From positions 620,001 through 684,000 of the forward strand of contig NZ_JBEWXT010000001.1 of the NCBI RefSeq assembly GCF_040538665.1: a DNA stretch of 64,000 nucleotides, given 5' to 3'. This document shows, in pieces, positions 51,520 through 61,091 of this stretch. The notes below the pieces were generated by a model. That model made no database searches. It was not told the origin of the DNA and worked only from the letters and a program-made list of their open reading frames with translations. How positions within the stretch are numbered: position 1 is the first letter of the stretch; every line of letters begins with the position of its first letter. This DNA is from Aureibaculum sp. 2308TA14-22 (lineage in GTDB: Bacteria > Bacteroidota > Bacteroidia > Flavobacteriales > Flavobacteriaceae). The translations under genes and the position numbers were made by a program.

Positions 51520-52224
51520 CTATTCTCTTACAACACCCAATGTAGCTATTTGCCCAATTCTAATATTCCATTCCTTTTCATCGAGCAAATACCCTTTTTC
51601 ATCAAATACTCTTATTTCTGCAGTATTAGGACCAGAAAATCCTTCATTTAAAGCTTCTATATCAATACGGTTATACCCTTTTTTAAGATCAATATTTATA
51701 ATATAGTACAGACCTTTAAGGCTAACCGTTGACTTCAACATTTTTTCATTCAAAAACACTCTTATTCTATCACCATCAATAAGACTATGGTCTCTAACCT
51801 CAATTCTTACCGTATTTGAAGTACTATATAGTGTACCTAAACTGAAATCACTAGATAGTTGTACATCGCTTACATCTTTACCGTTAAAGTATTTTTTCTT
51901 GAGTATATCAGAGTCGTCCTCATCATTACCAGAACCAGTCATAAAATTAGAAACTTTTCGCTTAGATACTTCGGGTGGGTTAAAATACTTATCAACATTT
52001 GACTTAAAGCCAAGTAAATAAGGCTTTTTTTCAACATTGAAAATAGATTCTTTTTCAGATGTATCTAAAATCGATATATCTAATATTTTTAATTTTTTCT
52101 GATTATCGTTTATTAATAATGGAGTAGTCTTTGATATTGAGTCAGATTGAGCCAATAATTGACCAAAACATCCTGCAATCAAAAAGATGCAAAAAAGAGG
52201 TTGTATAAAACGATTAAAATACAT
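51520..52224 (-). CDS. Exported hypothetical protein
   Basis: Protein of 234 aa with a signal peptide (LFCIFLIAGCFGQLLAQ). The C-terminal 120 residues look like a beta-sandwich: TVRIEVRDHSLIDGDRIRVFLN, TVSLKGLYYIINIDLKKGYNRIDIEALNEGFSGPNTAEIRVFDEKG. Similar secreted modules accompany periplasmic proteins in Flavobacteriia. No named function. Diverges from tpx. Confidence 0.75.
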   Translation of the reverse strand: MYFNRFIQPLFCIFLIAGCFGQLLAQSDSISKTTPLLINDNQKKLKILDISILDTSEKESIFNVEKKPYLLGFKSNVDKYFNPPEVSKRKVSNFMTGSGNDEDDSDILKKKYFNGKDVSDVQLSSDFSLGTLYSTSNTVRIEVRDHSLIDGDRIRVFLNEKMLKSTVSLKGLYYIINIDLKKGYNRIDIEALNEGFSGPNTAEIRVFDEKGYLLDEKEWNIRIGQIATLGVVRE

Positions 52225-52415
52225 TTCTAACTACTATCAAAATTAATGCCGAAGATTTTTTTGAATATTGTTCGTTATCCAAAAATAGATAAAATTAATT
52301 AAGGAAATTGTTAAAAAATAATTAATACTTATTGCCGTTCATTTTAATGCAATTAAAAAGTTAAAAATATTTAATTTTTAATGTATTTTTGAGGGAAAGA
52401 AAAAAATATATAATT

Positions 52416-52922
52416 ATGGCGGCAATAACATTAAAGGGAAATAGTATAAATACATTAGGAAACCTACCTGAGGTTGGAACACAGGCTCCCAATTTTAAAA
52501 TGATTAAAACTGATTTATCAGAATCTAATTTAACAGATTATAAAGGTTCTAAAGTAATCTTAAATATTTTTCCAAGTATAGATACAGGTACATGTGCTGC
52601 TTCGGTTAGACAGTTTAATCAGGAAGCGGCAGAATTTGAGAACACAAAAGTTTTGTGTATTTCCAGAGACCTACCTTTTGCACAAGGACGCTTTTGTGGT
52701 GCAGAAGGCATAGAAAATGTAATTAACTTATCTGATTTTGCCACAGGAGAGTTTGGTAAAAATTATGGACTAACTATTACAGATGGTCCGTTAGCCCATT
52801 TACATTCGAGAGCGGTTTTAGTTTTAGATGAATCAGGTAAGGTTGTATATACAGAGCAAGTACCCGAAATAGTTGATGAACCTAATTATAAAGCAGCATT
52901 AGAAGCCTTACAGGATGAATAG
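52416..52922 (+). CDS. tpx: Thiol peroxidase Tpx
   Basis: Atypical 2-Cys peroxiredoxin of 168 aa reducing hydrogen and organic peroxides with thioredoxin. Resolving and peroxidatic cysteines sit in PSIDTGTCAASVRQFN and LPFAQGRFCGAEGIENV. The start is the ATG at 52416; a longer open frame upstream is spurious. First gene of a plus-strand run with dgkA 6 bp downstream. Confidence 0.95.
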   Translation: MAAITLKGNSINTLGNLPEVGTQAPNFKMIKTDLSESNLTDYKGSKVILNIFPSIDTGTCAASVRQFNQEAAEFENTKVLCISRDLPFAQGRFCGAEGIENVINLSDFATGEFGKNYGLTITDGPLAHLHSRAVLVLDESGKVVYTEQVPEIVDEPNYKAALEALQDE

Positions 52923-52928
52923 ATTTTA

Positions 52929-53300
52929 ATGAAAAACCCAGATGATAATTTTTTAATAGGCAGGTTAAGAAGTCTAAAATTTGCCTTAAAAGGTACTTGG
53001 TTGCTCATTACAACCGAGCATAGTGTTATAATTCAGATTTTTATTGCTATTATAGTTAGTGTTTTGGGTTTTATAATGCAAATATCTGCAACCGAATGGA
53101 TGTTTCAATTTTTAGCTATCGGATTGGTTTTGGTTGCAGAATCGTTAAATACAGGCATAGAAAAGCTATCGGATTTTGTGCATCCGGCTTACAATAAAAA
53201 AATAGGTTTTATAAAAGATATTTCTGCTGGTGCGGCAACTTTTGCTGCAATTATTGCAGTAATTATTGGCTTGATTATCTATATCCCAAAATTTTCTTAA
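52929..53300 (+). CDS. dgkA: Diacylglycerol/undecaprenol kinase family protein
   Basis: Small membrane kinase of 123 aa with three TM helices. The signature AESLNTGIEKLSDFVHP is the DgkA family active-site motif (E-x-x-N-T-A/G-I-E-x-x-x-D), followed by IKDISAGAATFAA. It would phosphorylate diacylglycerol or undecaprenol, recycling lipid from envelope synthesis. Located directly after tpx (6-bp gap). Confidence 0.9.
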   Translation: MKNPDDNFLIGRLRSLKFALKGTWLLITTEHSVIIQIFIAIIVSVLGFIMQISATEWMFQFLAIGLVLVAESLNTGIEKLSDFVHPAYNKKIGFIKDISAGAATFAAIIAVIIGLIIYIPKFS

Positions 53301-53328
53301 AGCCACTTCAAGACTCTATAATTTTATG

Positions 53329-53336
53329 TACTTTTG
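53329..53336 (+). promoter_or_regulatory. Candidate -7 promoter box (TACTTTTG)
   Basis: Perfect TAnnTTTG 83 bp upstream of the ftsK start. Confidence 0.4.
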
Positions 53337-53419
53337 CTAATTATTGGCGAGTCATTATTTATATTGCTTTTTATGTAACTATCTAACAACTAAATGACTA
53401 CAGATTATTGAACTGAATA

Positions 53420-55825
53420 ATGGCAAAAAAGAAAAAAACGACTACTAAAGCAAAATCAAAAGCAAAGAAAAAAAATCGTGTTGTTAGTTTTTTTAAGAGC
53501 AAACAAACACATCTTGTTTTTGGTATTTTTTTGGTTCTCTTTGGGATATTTCTACTCGTATCTTTTTTATCATTCTTCAATACTTGGAAATCTGACCAGA
53601 GTCAGTTGCATTTGTTTTCTAATAGATTGGCTGAAACCAATAATCTATTGGGCAAAATAGGGGCAATTATTAGTAACTTTTTTATTTTTAAAGGTTTTGG
53701 TGTTTCAGCTTTTATAATCCCTTTTCTATTCTTCTTTTCAGGACTTTATGTATTGTTTAATATTACCTTTAAGCCAATGCGAAGAGCATGGTTTTGGGGT
53801 ATTGTATTTATGATATGGTTAGCTTTGGCTATTGGGTTTTTCTTTCCAGACAAAGCTTTGTTATCAGGTACTATTGGTTATGAGCTTAATGATTATTTAA
53901 AAGACTTTATAGGTAAAACAGGTATATTCTTATTGTTACTATTTTCAGGATTGGCTTACCTTATTTCCAAATTTAAGATTACACCAGAAAGCTTAAAAAC
54001 AAATATCTCAAAAAGAAAAGGAGCCTTACGTTTTGGTACAAAAAAAGTGGGTATTGATGATGTTACTGATGATGGTTATATAGCAGAAACTATACCTGAA
54101 AAACCAACGTCTGAATTAGAATTAAATTTAGACACAAAAATTGAAGAAACCACCCAAAAGGAAGAACCTAAAGTAGAGGTCAAAGAAAAAATAAAACCTT
54201 CTAAACTAGAAGTTAATCCACCAACTCATGACGAAGTTAAAATCGAAGTTGAAAAAACTTTTGAAGAAGATCATCTAGTAGAAAACCTTTCCAATAAATT
54301 AGTTGATGATTTTGGTGAATTTGACCCAACATTAGAACTTTCAGAATTCAAATTTCCAGATTTAGATTTGTTAAAAGATTATGGTAACGAAAATATTCAA
54401 ATAGACCAAGAAGAGCTTGAGGCAAATAAAGACCGAATTGTCGATACCCTAAATAATTATAAAATAGGTATTGCAAACATTAAAGCAACCATTGGACCTA
54501 CAGTTACGTTGTACGAAATTGTACCAGAAGCTGGGGTTAGAATTTCTAAAATTAAAAATTTAGAGGATGACATTGCCCTGTCATTAGCGGCTTTGGGTAT
54601 TCGTATTATTGCACCAATTCCAGGTAAAGGGACTATAGGTATTGAAGTGCCAAATAAAAAATCGACCATTGTTTCGATGAAATCGGTACTCTCGACACAA
54701 AAATTCCAAAACGCAAAAATGCAATTGCCGTTGGCTTTAGGTAAAACAATTTCTAACGAAACTTTTGTAATTGATTTGGCAAAAATGCCACACTTGCTTA
54801 TGGCAGGTGCTACGGGTCAAGGTAAATCGGTTGGGTTAAATGCGGTACTGACTTCATTACTCTATAAAAAACATCCCGCAGAGGTGAAATTTGTGCTGGT
54901 TGACCCTAAGAAAGTAGAATTGACACTTTTTAATAAAATTGAACGCCATTATTTGGCAAAGCTGCCAGATAGTGAAGACGCCATTATCACAGATACAACT
55001 AAAGTTATCCATACATTGAACTCTTTATGTATTGAAATGGACAATAGGTACGATATGCTCAAGGATGCTTATGTTAGAAATATTAAAGAGTATAACGAAA
55101 AGTTTAAAGCTAGAAAATTAAACCCCGAAAATGGACATGCGTTTTTACCTTATATTGTCTTGGTTATTGATGAATTTGCAGATTTAATTATGACTGCAGG
55201 AAAAGAGGTAGAAACACCAATTGCACGTTTAGCACAATTGGCAAGAGCAGTAGGAATCCACTTGATCGTAGCTACGCAAAGACCCTCGGTAAATGTAATT
55301 ACAGGTATTATTAAGGCAAATTTCCCAGTAAGGGTAGCATTTAGAGTTACTTCAAAGATTGATTCTAGAACCATTTTGGACGGTCCGGGTGCAGATCAAC
55401 TCATTGGTAAAGGAGATATGTTAATTTCAACTGGTAACGAAGTCACACGTTTGCAATGTGCTTTTGTAGATACCCCAGAGGTTGATAGAATTACTGACTT
55501 TATAGGCTCGCAACGAGCTTATGCTAGTGCACACCTTTTACCTGAATATGTAGGTGAAGAGAATGGCACAGGTATTGATATAGATATGTCGGATAGAGAT
55601 GATTTATTTGAAGATGCAGCAAGAGTTATTGTAAATGCACAACAAGGCTCAGCTTCCTTACTACAAAGAAAGTTGAAGCTGGGTTACAATAGAGCAGGTA
55701 GAATCATAGATCAATTGGAGGCTGCTGGGATAGTTGGTAAATTTGAAGGTAGCAAAGCAAGGCAAGTATTAGTGCCGGATATTTTAGCCTTAGAACAGCT
55801 GTTAAGAGACGAAAAAGGCTTATAA
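53420..55825 (+). CDS. ftsK: DNA translocase FtsK
   Basis: Protein of 801 aa pumping chromosomal DNA at the division septum and activating dimer resolution. Basic N-terminus, four TM helices (~30-190), a charged linker (~190-330), then FtsK_alpha and beta (GATGQGKSVGLNA Walker A, VLVIDEFADLIM Walker B, VATQRPSVNVITG) and the C-terminal gamma winged helix (SASLLQRKLKLGYNRAGRIIDQLEAAGIVG). First gene of a plus run with lolA, lptF/G, ribB, lpxK, punA. Confidence 0.96.
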   Translation: MAKKKKTTTKAKSKAKKKNRVVSFFKSKQTHLVFGIFLVLFGIFLLVSFLSFFNTWKSDQSQLHLFSNRLAETNNLLGKIGAIISNFFIFKGFGVSAFIIPFLFFFSGLYVLFNITFKPMRRAWFWGIVFMIWLALAIGFFFPDKALLSGTIGYELNDYLKDFIGKTGIFLLLLFSGLAYLISKFKITPESLKTNISKRKGALRFGTKKVGIDDVTDDGYIAETIPEKPTSELELNLDTKIEETTQKEEPKVEVKEKIKPSKLEVNPPTHDEVKIEVEKTFEEDHLVENLSNKLVDDFGEFDPTLELSEFKFPDLDLLKDYGNENIQIDQEELEANKDRIVDTLNNYKIGIANIKATIGPTVTLYEIVPEAGVRISKIKNLEDDIALSLAALGIRIIAPIPGKGTIGIEVPNKKSTIVSMKSVLSTQKFQNAKMQLPLALGKTISNETFVIDLAKMPHLLMAGATGQGKSVGLNAVLTSLLYKKHPAEVKFVLVDPKKVELTLFNKIERHYLAKLPDSEDAIITDTTKVIHTLNSLCIEMDNRYDMLKDAYVRNIKEYNEKFKARKLNPENGHAFLPYIVLVIDEFADLIMTAGKEVETPIARLAQLARAVGIHLIVATQRPSVNVITGIIKANFPVRVAFRVTSKIDSRTILDGPGADQLIGKGDMLISTGNEVTRLQCAFVDTPEVDRITDFIGSQRAYASAHLLPEYVGEENGTGIDIDMSDRDDLFEDAARVIVNAQQGSASLLQRKLKLGYNRAGRIIDQLEAAGIVGKFEGSKARQVLVPDILALEQLLRDEKGL

Positions 55826-55865
55826 TATTAGAATAATAAAATCAAATAGATAAAGAAAACATAAG

Positions 55866-56513
55866 ATGAAAAATTTAATTACAACTATTGTTTTAATACT
55901 TAGTGTTTCATTTACATTTGCTCAAACCGATGCAAAAGCAAAGAAGTTACTTGATGAGGTGTCCAATAAAATGAACAAATATGAAAATATTTATGTTCAG
56001 TTCAAGTACAACTTAGACAATGCAAAGGAGAAAGTACATCAAGAAACCAGAGGAGATGTAACCCTAAAAGGAGATTTGTACAATGTTAATTTTTTAGGTA
56101 CGAATCAATTTTTTGATGGTAGAAAAACTTACACTATCATTACCGAAGATGAAGAAGTAAATATTTCTGATGCTGAAGATAATGAAGAAGGAACCATTAC
56201 ACCCTCAAAATTTTTCTCTTTCTACAAAAAAGGATTCAATTACAAATGGGATATTTTACAAAACATAACAGGTAGAAAAATACAATATGTAAAACTAACC
56301 CCTATTGATAGTAATTCTGATATTAAGCAAATTTTATTGGGTGTTGATGTAAATACAAATCATATTTATAAATTGATTGAAACAGGAAATAACGGCACGG
56401 TAACCACTCTTACTGTTTCTGATTTTAAAACCAATCAACCAATATCAGAAACACTTTTTACTTTTGATAAGGCCAAATACGAAAACGAGGGCTACATAAT
56501 TAATGAATTATAA
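55866..56513 (+). CDS. lolA: Outer-membrane lipoprotein carrier LolA-like protein
   Basis: Protein of 215 aa with a signal peptide (ITTIVLILSVSFTFAQ) and a LolA-type half-barrel (KKLLDEVSNKMNKYENIYVQFKYNLDN, DGRKTYTIITEDEEVNI, YKLIETGNNGTVTTLTVSDFKTN). It carries lipoproteins across the periplasm to the outer membrane. The arrangement ftsK-lolA-lptF/G-ribB is common in Flavobacteriia. Confidence 0.88.
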   Translation: MKNLITTIVLILSVSFTFAQTDAKAKKLLDEVSNKMNKYENIYVQFKYNLDNAKEKVHQETRGDVTLKGDLYNVNFLGTNQFFDGRKTYTIITEDEEVNISDAEDNEEGTITPSKFFSFYKKGFNYKWDILQNITGRKIQYVKLTPIDSNSDIKQILLGVDVNTNHIYKLIETGNNGTVTTLTVSDFKTNQPISETLFTFDKAKYENEGYIINEL

Positions 56514-56549
56514 GCTGTAACCAATTCTCAGTTATTCCAAATTAAGCTT

Positions 56550-56557
56550 TACTTTTG
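56550..56557 (+). promoter_or_regulatory. Candidate -7 promoter box (TACTTTTG)
   Basis: TAnnTTTG match 21 bp upstream of the GTG start of the LptF/LptG-type permease. Confidence 0.45.
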
Positions 56558-56578
56558 TAGATAAGTAAAATATTTTAA

Positions 56579-58024
56579 GTGAAAATCTTAAACAAATACA
56601 TACTAAAAAGTTTTTTAGTACCTTTTTTAGCAACATTTTTTATTATCCTATTTGTACTTGTAATGCAGGTACTTTGGTTACAGTTTGATAAAATTGCTGG
56701 AAAAGGTATTGGTGTTGGTCATATTTTACAATTTTTAGGCTATATAGCTCAAATGCAAGTGCCTTTGGCCTTACCAATTGCTATCTTACTTTCTTCAATT
56801 ATGGCTTTGGGTACATTGGCCGAAAATTATGAATTTGCTGCCATAAAATCAGCAGGCATTTCTTTACAACGTTTTATTAGACCATTAGTTCTTCTGATGG
56901 TACTATTAAGTGGGTTAAACTTCTTATTTTTAAACTATGCCTTTCCAAGAGCAGCTTTTAAGTTTAAAAATATGTTGGCTGATTTAAAAAAGACCGAACC
57001 GGCCTTGGCCTTAATACCAGGGTCATTCAATTCAGAAATTCCCGGTTACAGCATTAAATTTGATGAAAAATATGGTAAGGATGATAACTTGCTAAAAAAT
57101 GTACTAATCTATACAGATTTGGATCAAAACCAAGCAAATGTAAAAGTGATTACGGCAGAAAGTGGTGAAATTACAACTGAAGAGGGTAGTAGATATATGA
57201 CATTGACTTTAAAAAACGGTCACCGTCACGAAGAATTACCAGAAAAGAATAGGAGATACAAAGAGGGTGCAAAATTGCCTGCAACTAAAGCTGACTTTAA
57301 GGAAGCTGTAATTAACATAGATGTTTCTGATTTGAGCAATGTTGACGATAAGGATTATACGCAGGATAGGGAAATGTTGAGCTTAAAGCAGCTTAATTAT
57401 TATTCAGACTCCTTAAAAGTGCCTTATGATGACTATGTAGCTACTAAAGCAAAGAATTTTTTAATCAGAGCCGGGATTAAAGACTTAGATAAAGACACTA
57501 CAGATTTTACTGGAATAAATTCAAACATCTTAGAAAATTTTGATGATAAAAATAAAGGTCAACTCTATAACAATGCTGTTGAACTTTCCAAAAAAGCATT
57601 GGATGATATTGAGGGTTTTAACTCAGTTTTAAAAAATAAACGAAAATTTTTAAATGTGTATGATACTGAATATCATAGAAGGTTAGCATTCTCTTTTGCC
57701 TGTTTAGTACTATTCTTTATTGGTGCCCCTCTAGGATCTATAATCCGTAAAGGAGGGTTTGGTTTCCCTATGATTATGGCCATTTTAATTTTTGTAATTT
57801 ACTTTTTTATATCTACTTTAGGCAGAAATATGGCTTGGTCAAGTGCTGTATCTGCTCCATTGGGGGGATGGTTGGCAACTTTAATTTTATTACCGTTTGG
57901 TATTTTTTTAATGATTAGGGCAACCAAAGAAAAAGGCATCTTTAATTTAGATACTTTTTTACAACCTATCACTATATTTTTCAAAAAACTATTTAATACC
58001 AAAGAAAAAAAAGGATTTAAATGA
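56579..58024 (+). CDS. LptF/LptG family LPS export permease
   Basis: Inner-membrane permease of 481 aa of the Lpt complex that extracts lipopolysaccharide. TM helices at the N-terminus (VPFLATFFIILFVLVMQVLWLQ; plus IAILLSSIMALGTLAENYEFAAIKSAGISL, the coupling-helix region) and C-terminal TMs, with a long periplasmic beta-jellyroll domain (~115-360). LptF and LptG cannot be told apart by eye. The start is a GTG. Its 3' end overlaps ribB by 4 bp (ATGA). Confidence 0.88.
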   Translation: MKILNKYILKSFLVPFLATFFIILFVLVMQVLWLQFDKIAGKGIGVGHILQFLGYIAQMQVPLALPIAILLSSIMALGTLAENYEFAAIKSAGISLQRFIRPLVLLMVLLSGLNFLFLNYAFPRAAFKFKNMLADLKKTEPALALIPGSFNSEIPGYSIKFDEKYGKDDNLLKNVLIYTDLDQNQANVKVITAESGEITTEEGSRYMTLTLKNGHRHEELPEKNRRYKEGAKLPATKADFKEAVINIDVSDLSNVDDKDYTQDREMLSLKQLNYYSDSLKVPYDDYVATKAKNFLIRAGIKDLDKDTTDFTGINSNILENFDDKNKGQLYNNAVELSKKALDDIEGFNSVLKNKRKFLNVYDTEYHRRLAFSFACLVLFFIGAPLGSIIRKGGFGFPMIMAILIFVIYFFISTLGRNMAWSSAVSAPLGGWLATLILLPFGIFLMIRATKEKGIFNLDTFLQPITIFFKKLFNTKEKKGFK

Positions 58025-59169
58025 TGATTTCAACACAACCAAATAAAATACAATTGAATACAATTAAAGAAGCTATTTCTGATATTAAAAAGGGTAAAGT
58101 TGTTATAGTAGTAGATGATGAAGATCGTGAAAACGAAGGCGATTTTATTGCGGCCGCAGAAATGGTAACGCCAGAAATGATAAATTTTATGTCTACCCAA
58201 GGTAGGGGATTAATTTGTGCACCTATTGTTGGTAACAGATGTGAGGACTTAGGTTTAGATATGATGGTTCAGGACAATACTGTGTTGCATCAAACTCAAT
58301 TTACAGTCTCAGTCGATTTAATTGGAAACGGCTGTACTACAGGTATTTCGGTACATGACAGGGCTAAAACCATCAAAGCTCTAGTTGATGATAATACGAA
58401 GCCACATGAGTTAGGCAGACCAGGCCATATTTTTCCGTTACGAGCTAAAAATGGTGGCGTTTTAAGAAGAACTGGTCATACTGAGGCAGCGGTTGACCTA
58501 GCAAGATTAGCTGGGTTTAAGCCTGCGGGAATCTTAGTGGAAATATTGAACGAAGATGGCTCTATGGCCAGATTGCCAGAGTTGCTAGAAGTTGCCAAAA
58601 AATTTGATTTAAAAATAATTTCTATTGAAGATTTAGTAGCGTATAGAATGCTACATGATTCTTTAATCGAAAAAGTAGAAGATTTTCCATTTAAAACCCG
58701 TTTTGGCGAATTCAGATTAAGAGCTTATAAACAAACTACGAACAGTCAAGTCCATTTGGCATTAACAAAAGGGAATTGGAGTGAAGATGAGCCGGTCTTG
58801 ACTCGTGTGAATTCTACATTGATTAATAATGATATCATAAGATTATTAACCAGTAAACCTGATGACACTTTTAGTAGAATGTTTAAAATGATAAATGATG
58901 AAGGTAAAGGAGCTATTGTTTTTATTAATCAAGAAAATCAGTCGTTTAATTTGTTAAGTAGGCTAAACATGATTAAAGATTTACAAGAGGATAATAAAAC
59001 GAAAGTGCCAAGAATAAAACCAGATACAAAGGATTTTGGTATCGGTGCACAGATTTTACATGACTTAGGGATTTCTAAATTAAGAATAATCTCTAATGAT
59101 GACCAAATTAAAAAACGCGTAGGTATTATAGGCTATGGTTTAGAAATAGTTGAAAACGTAAGTTATTAA
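58021..59169 (+). CDS. ribB: 3,4-dihydroxy-2-butanone-4-phosphate synthase with degenerate GTP cyclohydrolase II domain
   Basis: Protein of 382 aa. N-terminal RibB domain is intact: VVDDEDRENEGDFI with metal-binding acidic residues, and HELGRPGHIFPLRAKNGGVLRRTGHTEAAVDL. The second half (~205-382) is GCHII-like (DFPFKTRFGEFRLRAYK; DFGIGAQILHDLGISKLRIISND) but lacks the zinc-binding C-x-x-D-x-x-x-S-x-x-C-D-C motif and the GTP/R-E-x-R segment, so only the riboflavin butanone step should be active. A separate RibA must exist elsewhere. Overlaps the permease gene. Confidence 0.93.
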   Translation: MMISTQPNKIQLNTIKEAISDIKKGKVVIVVDDEDRENEGDFIAAAEMVTPEMINFMSTQGRGLICAPIVGNRCEDLGLDMMVQDNTVLHQTQFTVSVDLIGNGCTTGISVHDRAKTIKALVDDNTKPHELGRPGHIFPLRAKNGGVLRRTGHTEAAVDLARLAGFKPAGILVEILNEDGSMARLPELLEVAKKFDLKIISIEDLVAYRMLHDSLIEKVEDFPFKTRFGEFRLRAYKQTTNSQVHLALTKGNWSEDEPVLTRVNSTLINNDIIRLLTSKPDDTFSRMFKMINDEGKGAIVFINQENQSFNLLSRLNMIKDLQEDNKTKVPRIKPDTKDFGIGAQILHDLGISKLRIISNDDQIKKRVGIIGYGLEIVENVSY

Positions 59170-59185
59170 TTAGTATTTTCGCATA

Positions 59186-60229
59186 ATGAGTATCTTGCGA
59201 AAAATATTATATCCCTTTTCTGTCCTTTATGGAGAAATTACAGCTGCAAGAAATACCTTTTATGATAAAGAATTTTTAAAATCCACTCAATTTGATATAC
59301 CAATTATAGTTGTCGGCAATTTAAGTGTTGGTGGTACGGGTAAAACACCACAAGTTGAATATTTGGTCAGGCTTTTACAGGATAAATATAAAGTTGCTAT
59401 ACTTAGTAGAGGGTATAAAAGAAACTCTAAAGGTTTTATTATTGCAAGCGAAACGAGTACAGCTGATGAAATAGGAGACGAACCCCTTCAATATTTTAAG
59501 AAATTTTCTAATATCATAGTGGCTGTAGATGCGGACAGAGTTAATGGAATTAAACAGCTAACCAGTTTATTGGATAAGCCCGATGTAGTTTTATTGGATG
59601 ATGCATTTCAGCATAGAAAAGTGGAAGCGGGATTCAATATATTACTGACACCTTATAATGATTTGTATGTAGATGATAAAATGCTTCCGACAGGAAACTT
59701 AAGAGAAAAAGTAAGTGGTGCGGAACGGGCTCAAGTTATTGTAGTAACCAAATGCCCATCAAAACTGAACGAAATTGAACAATTTGAAACCACTAAAAAA
59801 TTACAGATAGCCAATCATCAAACAGTATTTTTTTCTACCATAAATTATGGGGATGCTGTTATTGGAAAGCAAGATGAACTAAAGGTTGATTACCTTTCCA
59901 ATTATAAAATACTTTTAGTTACTGGCATAGCCAAAACAAAGCCTTTGACTGATTTTTTAACCGAACAACAACTAGATTTTCAGCATTTAAAGTATGCTGA
60001 CCACTATAACTTTTCCGAAAAGGATTTAAGTAAAATTGCTACAACATTTAAAGAAATAAATTCAGACAAAAAGATTGTATTGACTACCGAGAAAGATTAT
60101 GTGAGAAGTTTTACAAACACTAAATTGAACGTTTATTATTTGCCAATAGAAACCAGTTTTATAGACCATCAAGGGGATTTTAATAGAATTATCACAAATT
60201 ATGTGGAACAAAGTTCAGGAAACAGTTAA
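59186..60229 (+). CDS. lpxK: Tetraacyldisaccharide 4'-kinase
   Basis: Inner-membrane-associated kinase of 347 aa phosphorylating the lipid A precursor. The Walker A motif is VVGNLSVGGTGKTPQVEYL near residue 40, then the ILSRGYKRNSKGF segment and the family VVLLDDAFQHRKVEAGF motif. The 3' end overlaps punA by 29 bp. Confidence 0.93.
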   Translation: MSILRKILYPFSVLYGEITAARNTFYDKEFLKSTQFDIPIIVVGNLSVGGTGKTPQVEYLVRLLQDKYKVAILSRGYKRNSKGFIIASETSTADEIGDEPLQYFKKFSNIIVAVDADRVNGIKQLTSLLDKPDVVLLDDAFQHRKVEAGFNILLTPYNDLYVDDKMLPTGNLREKVSGAERAQVIVVTKCPSKLNEIEQFETTKKLQIANHQTVFFSTINYGDAVIGKQDELKVDYLSNYKILLVTGIAKTKPLTDFLTEQQLDFQHLKYADHYNFSEKDLSKIATTFKEINSDKKIVLTTEKDYVRSFTNTKLNVYYLPIETSFIDHQGDFNRIITNYVEQSSGNS

Positions 60230-61013
60230 TTTTTTAAAAGAGAAGGGATTTTTAGATGCCGATTTCGGAATCGTTCTAGGTTCTGGATTGGGCGGTCTGG
60301 TGGATAGAATTTCCGTAATCGAAAAGTTGGCTTATGCCGATATTCCCAATTTTTCTAGATCGACAACTCCTGGTCATTCCGGATTTCTAATTTATGGAAT
60401 CTTGTCGGGCAAAAAAGTAATTGCCATGCAAGGCAGGTTTCATTATTATGAAGGCTGGTCTATGGGCGAGGTGGTTTTTCCTATAAGAGTTTTAAAATTT
60501 TTAGGCATAGAAAATTTAATTCTATCAAATGCTTCGGGAGGGGTAAACCCGAATTTTAAAGTAGGTGATATTATGATTATCAAAGACCACATCAACATGA
60601 TGCCTGAGCATCCGTTACGTGGTAAAAATGATAATCGTTTTGGTCCACGATTTGTAGACATGCACGAACCCTATAATTTGGAAATGATTTCTAAATTTAA
60701 GGAAGTTGCTAAAAATCAGCACGTTAATTTACATGAAGGTATTTATTTGGGCTTGCAAGGGCCAACTTTTGAGACACCAGCGGAATATCGAATGGTAAAA
60801 TTAATGGGAGCTGACGCGGTAGGAATGAGTACCGTACCCGAAGTAATTGTTGCGAAACATTTAGGTATGAATTGCATTGGACTTTCTATAATTACTGATT
60901 TGGGAGTTGAGGGTAAAGTAGAAGCGGTTTCGCATGAAGAAGTACAAGTAGTAGCACAAAAAGCTGGTAAAACAGTTAGTATGTTGGTAGAACAATTTGT
61001 GGGATTAAAATAA
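60201..61013 (+). CDS. punA: Purine-nucleoside phosphorylase
   Basis: Trimeric PNP type of 270 aa cleaving purine nucleosides with phosphate. Motifs: IVLGSGLGGLVD phosphate loop, AMQGRFHYYEGWSMGEV, NASGGVNPNFKVGDIMIIKDHINMM, GPTFETPAEYRMVKLMGADAVGMSTVPE. Starts inside the last 29 bases of lpxK, so translational coupling is likely. Last gene of the plus run. Confidence 0.93.
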   Translation: MWNKVQETVNFLKEKGFLDADFGIVLGSGLGGLVDRISVIEKLAYADIPNFSRSTTPGHSGFLIYGILSGKKVIAMQGRFHYYEGWSMGEVVFPIRVLKFLGIENLILSNASGGVNPNFKVGDIMIIKDHINMMPEHPLRGKNDNRFGPRFVDMHEPYNLEMISKFKEVAKNQHVNLHEGIYLGLQGPTFETPAEYRMVKLMGADAVGMSTVPEVIVAKHLGMNCIGLSIITDLGVEGKVEAVSHEEVQVVAQKAGKTVSMLVEQFVGLK

Positions 61014-61031
61014 TTTTCAGACCCTTCCGTC

Positions 61032-61081
61032 TTTTATCCCGAAAAGGGGATAAAATCCACCTTCCCTTGTCTAAGGGAAGG
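61032..61081. repeat. Two tandem hairpins between convergent genes
   Basis: Hairpin A: TTTTATCCC / GGGATAAAA (9 bp, 61032-61055). Hairpin B: CCTTCCCTT / AAGGGAAGG (9 bp, 61060-61081). B closely resembles the GC-rich hairpin at the ends of the DUF559 element in recG (CTTCCCGAAGGGAAG). They sit between convergent punA and the SUMF1-like gene and may also act as a terminator. Confidence 0.6.
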
Positions 61082-61091
61082 AACTAAACAA

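Noticed and set aside
57950-58021. FMN riboswitch before ribB
   Set aside because: The gene overlaps the preceding permease by 4 bp, leaving no leader; none of the conserved FMN core elements was seen.
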